The translations under genes and the position numbers were made by a program. DNA of 12,964 nt from Geobacter sp. UBA1603 (lineage in GTDB: Bacteria > Desulfobacterota > Desulfuromonadia > Geobacterales > Pseudopelobacteraceae). The DNA is taken from positions 1 through 12,964 of the forward strand of contig DCNF01000037.1 in the NCBI GenBank assembly GCA_002322035.1, in the 5' to 3' direction. The notes under the pieces are model-generated. The model saw only the letters and a program-made list of their open reading frames with translations, was not told where the DNA came from and made no database searches. This document shows, piece by piece, positions 6,562-12,964 of the stretch. Position 1 is the first letter of the stretch. Every line of letters begins with the position of its first letter.

Positions 6562-7797
6562 ATGAAAATGCCTGAACTGCTGGCTCCGGCCGGCACCATC
6601 GAAAAACTGAAAGTTGCCGTCCACTACGGGGCTGACGCGGTCTATCTTGGTGGACAGGACTTTGGCCTGCGCAACCAGGCCGGCAACTTCTCGCTGGCGG
6701 AAATGGCAGAGGCGCTTGACTACTGCCACACTCGCCGGGTCAGGGCTTACCTGACGGTCAACAGCCTGCCGCGTAACGGTTCACTGGCGGCACTGGAAGA
6801 CTACCTGCACCAGGTTGCTGCGCTTCCGTTCGATGCGCTGATCGTGGCCGACCCCGGCGTTGCCTCTCTGGCGGGTGAATGCGCTCCGGCCCTGCCGCTC
6901 CATCTTTCCACCCAGGCAAATACCATCAACTGGAACAGTGCCCGCTTCTGGAACCGGCAGGGGTTCTGCCGGATCAATCTGGCCCGGGAAATGACCCTGG
7001 AGGACATCCGCGAAACCGTTCGGCGGGTTCCGGGCGCCGAGTTCGAAGTGTTCGTCCATGGGGCGCTCTGCATCTCCCATTCCGGGCGATGCCTGATCTC
7101 CAGCATGCTGACCGGCCGGGATGCCAACCGGGGAGAGTGTACCCACCCCTGCCGCTGGAGCTACCGGCTGGTTGAAGAGAGCCGCCCCGGCGAGTATTTT
7201 CCCGTTATTGAGGATCAGGACGGGACATTTATTTTCAACTCACGGGATTTGTGCCTGCTGGAGCATCTGCCGGCGCTGGTCGCGAGCGGGGTTGCCTCGC
7301 TCAAAATCGAGGGCCGTATGAAAGGCATCAACTACGTCGCATCGGTGCTGCGCGTCTACCGTCGGGCCCTGGACGAGTACCGTGACAACCCGGCCGGCTG
7401 GCAGTGCCGTCCGGAGTGGATGGAAGAACTGGGCAAATTGAGCCACCGGGGCTATACTACCGGATTTTTGTTCGGCGAACCGCGTAACGTAGGGCAGGAC
7501 TATGATTCGGCCTATATCCGCAGCCATGAGTTTGTCGGGGTGGTGCTTGACGTCATGCCGGACGGGAGGGCCCTGGTCGGTGTCCGGAACCGGATCGAGT
7601 CCGCTGACGAGTTGGAACTGATCGGCCCGGATATGGCCTGTGGTACGCTAACGCTTGGGCAGCTGACGCTGATCGGGCCCGACGGTGCTGAATCCCCAGC
7701 CGATGCGGCCAACCCCAACCAGCAGATTCTGCTCCGGACGCCAGGGCCTGTTGCGCCGTATGACCTGTTGCGCCGGGAAAAACGGGTGAGCGCATGA
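6562..7797 (+). CDS. U32-family protein, TrhP/YegQ-like (tRNA uridine hydroxylation) or U32 peptidase
   Basis: The protein has 411 residues. The N-terminal MKMPELLAPAGTIEKLKVAV with GADAVYLGG is the U32 family opening. Residues 162-180 match the U32 signature (EVFVHGALC... GRCLIS). Cysteines 170, 177, 193 and 197 are spaced as in the iron-sulfur members. In the family, YegQ/TrhP supports prephenate-dependent 5-hydroxylation of U34 in tRNA and RlhA hydroxylates a 23S rRNA cytidine; several members were named peptidases or collagenases earlier. The length and C-terminal beta domain (about 320-405) fit the TrhP/YegQ group best, but subgroup is not proven by eye. ATG 6562 is preferred over an in-frame TTG at 6550 because the family usually begins a few residues before PELLAPAG. 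The ribosome binding site is poor (AAAGG 14 nt upstream). The gene overlaps the next by ATGA. Confidence 0.85.
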   Translation: MKMPELLAPAGTIEKLKVAVHYGADAVYLGGQDFGLRNQAGNFSLAEMAEALDYCHTRRVRAYLTVNSLPRNGSLAALEDYLHQVAALPFDALIVADPGVASLAGECAPALPLHLSTQANTINWNSARFWNRQGFCRINLAREMTLEDIRETVRRVPGAEFEVFVHGALCISHSGRCLISSMLTGRDANRGECTHPCRWSYRLVEESRPGEYFPVIEDQDGTFIFNSRDLCLLEHLPALVASGVASLKIEGRMKGINYVASVLRVYRRALDEYRDNPAGWQCRPEWMEELGKLSHRGYTTGFLFGEPRNVGQDYDSAYIRSHEFVGVVLDVMPDGRALVGVRNRIESADELELIGPDMACGTLTLGQLTLIGPDGAESPADAANPNQQILLRTPGPVAPYDLLRREKRVSA

Positions 7798-9521
7798 GAG
7801 ACCTCAAGTCACTGATCAGAAACAGCCATGGTGGCTGGCTGCGGGATCTGCTCCTGCTGACGCTGGTACTGGGGATACCGTTTCTGCAGTATCTGGGAGG
7901 GTTGCCGCTGATTGACCCTGACGAGGGTCGCTACGCCGAGATCCCGCGAGAAATGCTCGAACGGGGCGACCTGATCACACCAACCCTGAATTACGTCAAG
8001 TATTTCGAGAAACCACCGCTTCTCTACTGGGCCAATGCCCTGTCATTGAAGCTGTTCGGACTGAATGAAACAGCCGCACGGCTGCCGTCAGCCCTTTTCG
8101 GGCTGGCTACGGTTCTGGCAACCTACATCATCGCCCGGCGGCTGTACGGCCGACGGGTTGCCCTGCTGTCTGCCGCCATGCTCGGCACCACGGCCGGTTT
8201 CGTGCTCCAGTCCCGGATCATCCTGACCGATATGCTGCTGACGTTCTGCCTGACCGTGGCACTTGGTGCCTTCATCATCGGGGCGACCGATCATCACCGG
8301 CGGAGCAGCGCCCGCACCTGGTATACGTTCTATCTGTTCTGCGGGCTGGCGGTACTGGCCAAGGGGCTGATCGGCATTGTTTTCCCGGCCGGCATCATCT
8401 TTTTCTACCTGCTGGTGACCCGCGAATGGCAGGTTATCGGCCGAATGCGCCTGATAGGCGGTTTGTCCCTGTTTGCTGCCGTGACCGTCCCCTGGTTTGT
8501 GGCGGTATCATTGAGGAATCCTGAATTCCCGCAGTTTTTCTTTATTCACGAGCATTTTCAGCGTTTTACCAGCACGGTTCACGGCCGCTACCAGCCGGTT
8601 TGGTTTTTTGTGCCGGTCCTGCTGGGTACGATGCTTCCCTGGTCGTTCTATATCCCCGGATCGCTCTGGCGCGGCTGGCGCGACCGCCATCATGACGAGG
8701 GGCGGGCCGGCATCTATCTGCTGGTCTGGAGCGTGCTGATCTTCCTGTTCTTCTCAAAATCGAACTCCAAACTGGTGCCGTATCTTCTGCCGATTTTCCC
8801 GGCTCTGGCAATCATGGTGGCCCAGCGCTTCGACAGCACGATCGAGGGGCGCGGACGCGACATGGTCCTGCCGTCCGCTTTTCTGGGGATGGTGCTGGCA
8901 CTGCTAGCTGCTGCGGCAGCCGGCTACTCCTATCTGGGGGGAATTGCCGACCTGCTGGCCGGAGTATTTCCATCCCAGGCCGATGCCATGCGGCGATTTT
9001 CCGACGTGATGCCGATGGTCCCACGCTGGGCGACACTTGTGATCGCCGCTCTGTTTCTGATTCAGGCCGCCGCTCTGCTCTACCGTCCCGGCCGCTTTCC
9101 GCTTCAGGTCGCCGGGGTGCTCTGCTCTGCCTCCCTGCTGCTGCAGATCGTCATACCCCGAACAGTGATGGCCGATATCGCCCGCACCGAATCGGTCCGT
9201 GACATGGCCCGAGCCGCACAGCCGCGTATGACCCGCGATACCAGAGTCGTTACCTTCGGCCCGATGCAGGGGGTCCCCTGGTACCTGAAACAACGGGTCA
9301 TGGTGACCGGAAAGCTGGATGAGCTGACCTTTGGCAGCACACAGGAGGGCCAGTCGGCCTGGTTTCCGGATCAGGCAGACTTCAGCCGGATGTGGTTGTC
9401 TGATACGCCGGTACTGGTGTTCCTGAAAAAACATGAGTTTGAAAAATTTGCACCCGAAATGAAGGCGAGAGGCCGCATCGTAAAAGAGTCGGGGCGGTTT
9501 CTGCTCGTCGCAAATAACTGA
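7794..9521 (+). CDS. GT83-family membrane glycosyltransferase, ArnT-like
   Basis: The protein has 575 residues and many hydrophobic segments: an N-terminal helix (about 18-36), a polytopic block to about 460, and a hydrophilic C-terminal domain of about 110 residues. Family marks include DPDEGRYAEIPREM (41-54), with the acidic residues of the first periplasmic loop needed in GT-C enzymes, YFEKPPLLYW (70-79), VLAKGLIG (187-194) and HEHFQRF (252-258). ArnT transfers 4-amino-4-deoxy-L-arabinose from undecaprenyl phosphate to lipid A at the periplasmic face of the inner membrane, and related GT83 proteins move other sugars. The adjacent ArnB-like aminotransferase supports an aminosugar donor, but arnA, arnC, arnD, arnE and arnF are not in the window, so the sugar and acceptor are unproven. 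It starts within the U32 stop (ATGA overlap), so the two are probably translationally coupled. Confidence 0.88.
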   Translation: MRDLKSLIRNSHGGWLRDLLLLTLVLGIPFLQYLGGLPLIDPDEGRYAEIPREMLERGDLITPTLNYVKYFEKPPLLYWANALSLKLFGLNETAARLPSALFGLATVLATYIIARRLYGRRVALLSAAMLGTTAGFVLQSRIILTDMLLTFCLTVALGAFIIGATDHHRRSSARTWYTFYLFCGLAVLAKGLIGIVFPAGIIFFYLLVTREWQVIGRMRLIGGLSLFAAVTVPWFVAVSLRNPEFPQFFFIHEHFQRFTSTVHGRYQPVWFFVPVLLGTMLPWSFYIPGSLWRGWRDRHHDEGRAGIYLLVWSVLIFLFFSKSNSKLVPYLLPIFPALAIMVAQRFDSTIEGRGRDMVLPSAFLGMVLALLAAAAAGYSYLGGIADLLAGVFPSQADAMRRFSDVMPMVPRWATLVIAALFLIQAAALLYRPGRFPLQVAGVLCSASLLLQIVIPRTVMADIARTESVRDMARAAQPRMTRDTRVVTFGPMQGVPWYLKQRVMVTGKLDELTFGSTQEGQSAWFPDQADFSRMWLSDTPVLVFLKKHEFEKFAPEMKARGRIVKESGRFLLVANN

Positions 9522-9551
9522 AACTATATACCACGGAGGTATTCCTGCCGT

Positions 9552-10715
9552 ATGCGTCAAATCTTTTTACCCTTTTCCGCCCCGACCATTGAGGACGCCG
9601 AAATTGCCGAAGTGGTCGACTCCCTCAAGTCCGGCTGGATAACCACCGGCCCCAAGGTCAAACGTTTCGAAGAAGATTTCAAGGCCTATGTCGGTTCAGC
9701 CTTTGCCGTGCCGCTCTCATCGGCCACTGCCGGCCTGCACTTGACCCTGCTGGCACTCGGCATCAAGGAGGGAGACGAGATCATCACCACCCCGATGACG
9801 TTTGCCTCAACGGTGAGCATGATCGTGCTCTGCGGCGGCACCCCGGTGCTGGCCGACATCGAGCCGGGCACCCTCAATATCGACGTGAACGAGGTACTGA
9901 AGAAGATCACACCGCGCACAAAGGCTGTCATCCCGGTGCATTTCGCCGGCCAGGCCTGCGACCTGGACCCGCTCTTCGAACTGGCGCAGGAGCATGGCTT
10001 CACGGTTATCGAAGATGCCGCCCACGCTGCCGGCACGGAGTACAAGGGGCGCAGGATCGGCTCGTTCGATTCGATTTCGATCTTCTCCTTCCACCCCAAC
10101 AAGAACATTACCACCGGTGAGGGGGGTATGGTCTGCACCGCCGATGAAACCCTGGCCGAGGAGATCAGCCTGCTTAAATTCCACGGCATGAGCCGCGAGG
10201 CCTGGAAGCGTTTCTCCGCCACCGGCACCCCCAACTACGATATCCTGCTCCCCGGCTTCAAGTACAACATGATGGACATCCAGGCCGCCCTTGGTATCCA
10301 CCAGTTGCCCAAACTGGACAGCTTTATAGACCGCCGGCGCCACATCGCCGAGTTCTACAACGCCGAATTCGCCGACCTGCCCGAGCTGGTCCTGCCGGCC
10401 TACGCCCCCTACCCGCAGCGCCATGCCTGGCACCTCTATACGCCGCTGGTGCGGATCGAGAGGCTCTCCATCGACCGGGACCGCTTCATGGCCGAGTTGA
10501 AGCAGCATAATATCGGCAGCGGCCTGCACTACAAGGCGATCCACCACCACGCCTGGTACCGCGAGCATTTCCCGGTACCCGACCAAAAGCTGCCCAATGC
10601 CAGTTACGCTTCGGAGCGGATCCTTTCGCTGCCGCTGTTCCCGAAGATGTCCATGGATGACGCCCGTGACGTGGTGACTGCCGTCAGGGATGTGATTTCC
10701 CGCCACCGGGCATGA
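9552..10715 (+). CDS. arnB: DegT/DnrJ/EryC1 PLP-dependent sugar aminotransferase, ArnB-like
   Basis: The protein has 387 residues; E. coli ArnB has about 385. It matches ArnB in order: SGWITTGP (27-34), SSATAGLH (56-63), TPRTKAVIPVHFAG, VIEDAAHAAGTEYKGRRIG (152-170), FSFHPNKNIT with the Schiff-base lysine K184, LKFHGM, LPGFKYNMMDIQAALG, then GSGLHYKAIHHHAWYREHFP and SERILSLPLFPKM. ArnB makes UDP-4-amino-4-deoxy-L-arabinose from the 4-keto sugar and glutamate. Many nucleotide-sugar 4-aminotransferases share this fold, so the exact sugar is inferred from similarity and from the ArnT-like neighbour. A strong GGAGGT (9535-9540) precedes the ATG by 11 nt, somewhat long. The gap to the glycosyltransferase is 30 nt and to dnaB 41 nt, with no terminator visible in either. 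Confidence 0.88.
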   Translation: MRQIFLPFSAPTIEDAEIAEVVDSLKSGWITTGPKVKRFEEDFKAYVGSAFAVPLSSATAGLHLTLLALGIKEGDEIITTPMTFASTVSMIVLCGGTPVLADIEPGTLNIDVNEVLKKITPRTKAVIPVHFAGQACDLDPLFELAQEHGFTVIEDAAHAAGTEYKGRRIGSFDSISIFSFHPNKNITTGEGGMVCTADETLAEEISLLKFHGMSREAWKRFSATGTPNYDILLPGFKYNMMDIQAALGIHQLPKLDSFIDRRRHIAEFYNAEFADLPELVLPAYAPYPQRHAWHLYTPLVRIERLSIDRDRFMAELKQHNIGSGLHYKAIHHHAWYREHFPVPDQKLPNASYASERILSLPLFPKMSMDDARDVVTAVRDVISRHRA

Positions 10716-10756
10716 GCGTCTTGCGCTTTGCACGTATGTGGGCTAAATAGGTAGGC

Positions 10757-12136
10757 ATGATGAACAGTGATATCCGTAAACTCCCCCCCCAGAGCCTTGA
10801 GGCCGAGATGTCGATCCTGGGCGGAATTCTGATCGACAACGATGCGATCAACCGGGTCTTGGAGATGCTTGGTCCGGAGGACTTCTACCGGGAAAACCAT
10901 CGCAAGATATTCACGGCCATGATGCGCCTGTCTGATCAGCGCGAGCCGTGCGACCTGATCACGATGACCGATATGCTGCGCAAGCAGGGAGAGTTGGAGG
11001 AAGCCGGGGGGGCGGCCTATCTGGCCACCCTGGTGGATTACGTCCCGACGGCGGCCAATATCGCCTATTACTGCCGTATCGTGAAGGAAAAATCAGTCAA
11101 CCGCCGTCTGATCAGCGTCGCAACCGAGATCGCCACCCGTGGCTACGACGAGGAATCGGATGTCAACGAGCTGCTTGACAAAGCCCAGAAGGAAATCTAC
11201 GAGATATCGGAGAACAAGCTCCGGCCCCAGTATGTCCATGTCAAGGACATCGTCAAGGACACCTTCAAGACCCTGAAGAGCCTGTATGACCGCAAGGAGC
11301 TGATCACCGGGACGCCGACAGGGTATCTCGAACTGGACAAGATGACCGCCGGTTTTCAGCCGGGCGACCTAGTGATTATCGCCGCCCGCCCTTCCATGGG
11401 TAAAACAACCCTGGCGCTCAACATTGCCGAGTACGCCAGTGCTGATCCGCACAACAAGAAAAAAGTGCCATCGGTCGTATTTTCTCTGGAGATGAGCAAA
11501 GAGCAGTTGGTGATGCGCCTGTTTGCCTCGCTGGCACGGATCGATTTCGGCAAGATGCGGACCGGCCATTTTCATGATTCGGACTGGCCGCGCCTGCAGC
11601 GGGCAGCCAGCGCCCTGTTTGATTCCAAGATATTCATTGACGATACCCCGGCGATCAGTGTCCTTGAGCTTCGCTCCAAGGCCCGGCGGCTGAAGAGTGA
11701 GCACGACATCGGGCTGATTATCGTCGATTACCTTCAGTTGATGCGGGGTGGCGCCAACCCGGAATCGCGCCAGCAGGAGATCTCCGACATATCCCGCTCT
11801 CTGAAGGCGCTTGCCAAGGAGCTGGGTGTACCGGTTATCGCCCTGTCCCAGCTGAACCGGGAGTTGGAAAAACGATCCGACAAACGCCCGATGATGAGCG
11901 ACCTGCGCGAGTCAGGTGCTATCGAGCAGGATGCCGATGTCATCATGTTCGTCTACCGTGAGTCGGTCTATTGCGATCAATGCAAGAAACGCGATGGTTC
12001 CTGTTCACAGGGCCATGAGAGGAACGCAGAGATAATAATCGGAAAACAGCGTAACGGGGCCCTCGGGACGGTCAAGCTGGCCTTCCTGGGAGAACACACC
12101 CGTTTTGAAAATATGAGTGACCGCACCGACCCGTAA
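10757..12136 (+). CDS. dnaB: Replicative DNA helicase DnaB
   Basis: The protein has 459 residues. The N-terminal primase-interacting domain (KLPPQSLEAEMSILGGILIDND) leads through a linker to the RecA-like motor. Walker A is RPSMGKTT (211-218), followed by VFSLEMSKEQLVMRL; Walker B lies in LIIVDYLQLMRG (320-331); next come ALSQLNRELEKRSDKRP, DLRESGAIEQDAD and IIIGKQRNG (426-434). DnaB forms a hexameric ring that unwinds the replication fork. The loop between VYRESVY and AEIIIGK is about 10 residues longer than in E. coli and carries C406, C409, C416 and H420, a possible metal site. No intein is present. The codons for Pro10-Pro11 fall in a run of eight C (10783-10790). AGGTAGG (10749-10755) serves as ribosome binding site; a second ATG follows immediately at 10760. 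Confidence 0.98.
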   Translation: MMNSDIRKLPPQSLEAEMSILGGILIDNDAINRVLEMLGPEDFYRENHRKIFTAMMRLSDQREPCDLITMTDMLRKQGELEEAGGAAYLATLVDYVPTAANIAYYCRIVKEKSVNRRLISVATEIATRGYDEESDVNELLDKAQKEIYEISENKLRPQYVHVKDIVKDTFKTLKSLYDRKELITGTPTGYLELDKMTAGFQPGDLVIIAARPSMGKTTLALNIAEYASADPHNKKKVPSVVFSLEMSKEQLVMRLFASLARIDFGKMRTGHFHDSDWPRLQRAASALFDSKIFIDDTPAISVLELRSKARRLKSEHDIGLIIVDYLQLMRGGANPESRQQEISDISRSLKALAKELGVPVIALSQLNRELEKRSDKRPMMSDLRESGAIEQDADVIMFVYRESVYCDQCKKRDGSCSQGHERNAEIIIGKQRNGALGTVKLAFLGEHTRFENMSDRTDP

Positions 12137-12151
12137 TTCGCGGAGGCTGAC

Positions 12152-12964
12152 ATGACACACTCACCCAAAAAAGGGACCCTGGGAGATATCCTCTCCGCTT
12201 CCCAGATTATTACCGAAGCTGATATCGAGGCCGCCCTAACCGAGCAGCAGCGTTGCAACTGCCGCTTTGGTGAGGCATTGGTGAATTTGGGGATTGTCAC
12301 CCAGGAAGACATTGACTGGGCCCTCTCCAACCAGCTTGACCTTCCTTACATCAGGCTCAAGAAAGAGATGCTCGACCCGGACGCCCTGGCGCTGATCCCT
12401 GCTGCCATGGCGCGCAGATTCAATGTGATCCCGCTGATCAGGGCCGGCAATGAGCTGAATGTGGCTATTGCCGACCCGCTGAACCGGGCGGCGGTCGAAG
12501 CCATTGAGCTGCAGAGCGGCTGTTCGGTCAATATCTCGGTTGCCCTGATCAGGGAAATCCGTGAAATGATCGATGCCGGATACGGCAGCGCCGGCGAGGA
12601 AAGCCTCGGCTTTGCCTCCCCGGTTTTTTCCGAGCAGGTACTTACTGCGATCAATGCCGACCTGGGGGGCGGCAAACTGCTGGATTATCTGTTGGTGTTC
12701 ATTATCCAGAACCGCCTGTCATCACTTTCGCTGCAGCCCTGCGGAGATCAGATCATGATTGTGGGCCGACGGGGTGGCATCACCCGGCCGGTTGGCACCC
12801 TGCAGCCCAATTACTATCCGGATCTGGTGCTGCGGCTACGGCTGGCGGCTGCCATGGGACAGATCCATGACATCAGCAGCAGCGGAATCCTCAATTTCAG
12901 CTACCGTTCACGAACCGCACCATTCCGCGTTATGATCATGCAGGGCGAAGGAGGAGACTATATT
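12152..12964 (+). CDS. GspE/PilB-related protein with MshEN (c-di-GMP-binding type) domain, C-terminus cut by window edge
   Basis: The frame is open from ATG 12152 to the window end (271 codons, no stop). GGAGG at 12142-12146 is 5 nt before the ATG, and the gene starts 15 nt after the dnaB stop. Residues 9-32 and 38-61 are two 24-residue MshEN motifs with a 5-residue spacer, the layout known to bind c-di-GMP in MshE-type ATPases. The second (RFGEALVNLGIVTQ... ALSNQ) is canonical. The first has Thr for the leading Arg and Gln for the central Gly. Residues 62-140 follow the GspE N1E fold (YIRLK... LIPAAMARRFNVIPL... VAIADPLN). Residues 175-271 occupy the place of the N2 domain but lack its usual SDIHIEP motif (RLSSLSLQP here). 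The motor domain, if present, lies outside the window. It may be a secretion or pilus ATPase, or a non-catalytic relative. Confidence 0.78.
   Translation, partial: MTHSPKKGTLGDILSASQIITEADIEAALTEQQRCNCRFGEALVNLGIVTQEDIDWALSNQLDLPYIRLKKEMLDPDALALIPAAMARRFNVIPLIRAGNELNVAIADPLNRAAVEAIELQSGCSVNISVALIREIREMIDAGYGSAGEESLGFASPVFSEQVLTAINADLGGGKLLDYLLVFIIQNRLSSLSLQPCGDQIMIVGRRGGITRPVGTLQPNYYPDLVLRLRLAAAMGQIHDISSSGILNFSYRSRTAPFRVMIMQGEGGDYI

Noticed and set aside
6528..6575. A 15-codon open frame (ATG at 6528) overlapping the U32 start, as a possible leader peptide
   Set aside because: It has no clear ribosome binding site, no run of regulatory codons and no attenuator hairpin behind it.
8904..9560. 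A 218-codon minus-strand open frame opposite the glycosyltransferase gene
   Set aside because: No domain or signal, and the sense strand encodes a coherent GT83-type protein through this stretch.
9807..10733. A 308-codon minus-strand open frame opposite the ArnB-like gene
   Set aside because: The plus-strand frame has every ArnB motif including the PLP lysine. The antisense frame is composition-driven and has no recognisable motif.
11741..11790. Possible intein or mobile insertion in dnaB, a common site for inteins
   Set aside because: The DnaB frame is continuous at normal length (459 residues) and the motor motifs are uninterrupted.

Overview
The window reads as a chromosomal segment of a GC-rich deltaproteobacterium, most likely of the Geobacter / Desulfuromonadales group. 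The basis is the combination of an ArsR-methyltransferase fusion regulator of SahR type, a dprA-topA pair, a LysM exoprotein next to a CpoB-like lipoprotein, and a DnaB with an extra cysteine-rich loop. This is inferred from gene content and protein style; no database search was run. All genes look intact except the two cut by the window edges. I see no insertion sequence, prophage, CRISPR array, tRNA or rRNA.

Left half, all on the minus strand and read from right to left: cpoB (6400 to 5672) with a good sigma-70 promoter; a secreted LysM protein (5618 to 4599) ending at a strong intrinsic terminator; dprA (4530 to 3439), whose ribosome binding site lies only 7 nt past that terminator; topA (3429 to 1123), 9 nt behind dprA and followed by a second intrinsic terminator; and a sahR-like regulator (930 to beyond base 1). 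The regulator's AT-rich upstream region holds a perfect 10-bp inverted repeat overlapping a predicted -10 element, plus two further half-sites, which suggests autoregulation.

Right half, all on the plus strand: a U32-family protein of the YegQ/TrhP class (6562 to 7797), a GT83/ArnT-like membrane glycosyltransferase overlapping it by 4 nt, an ArnB-like PLP aminotransferase, the replicative helicase dnaB, and the start of a GspE/PilB-related protein that runs off the right edge. The short gaps (-4, 30, 41 and 15 nt) suggest one transcription unit mixing tRNA modification, envelope sugar modification, replication and a type II secretion/type IV pilus-like function. The cpoB and U32 genes diverge from a 161-nt intergenic region.

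Most genes are housekeeping. The points most worth a second look are: the last protein, which combines an apparent c-di-GMP-binding MshEN module (one arm degenerate) with a strongly eroded GspE N2 domain; a CCCH cysteine/histidine insertion in DnaB; the SahR-type operator cluster; the terminator abutting the dprA ribosome binding site; and an internal 77-residue duplication in the LysM protein. I did not find a clearly new multi-gene system.
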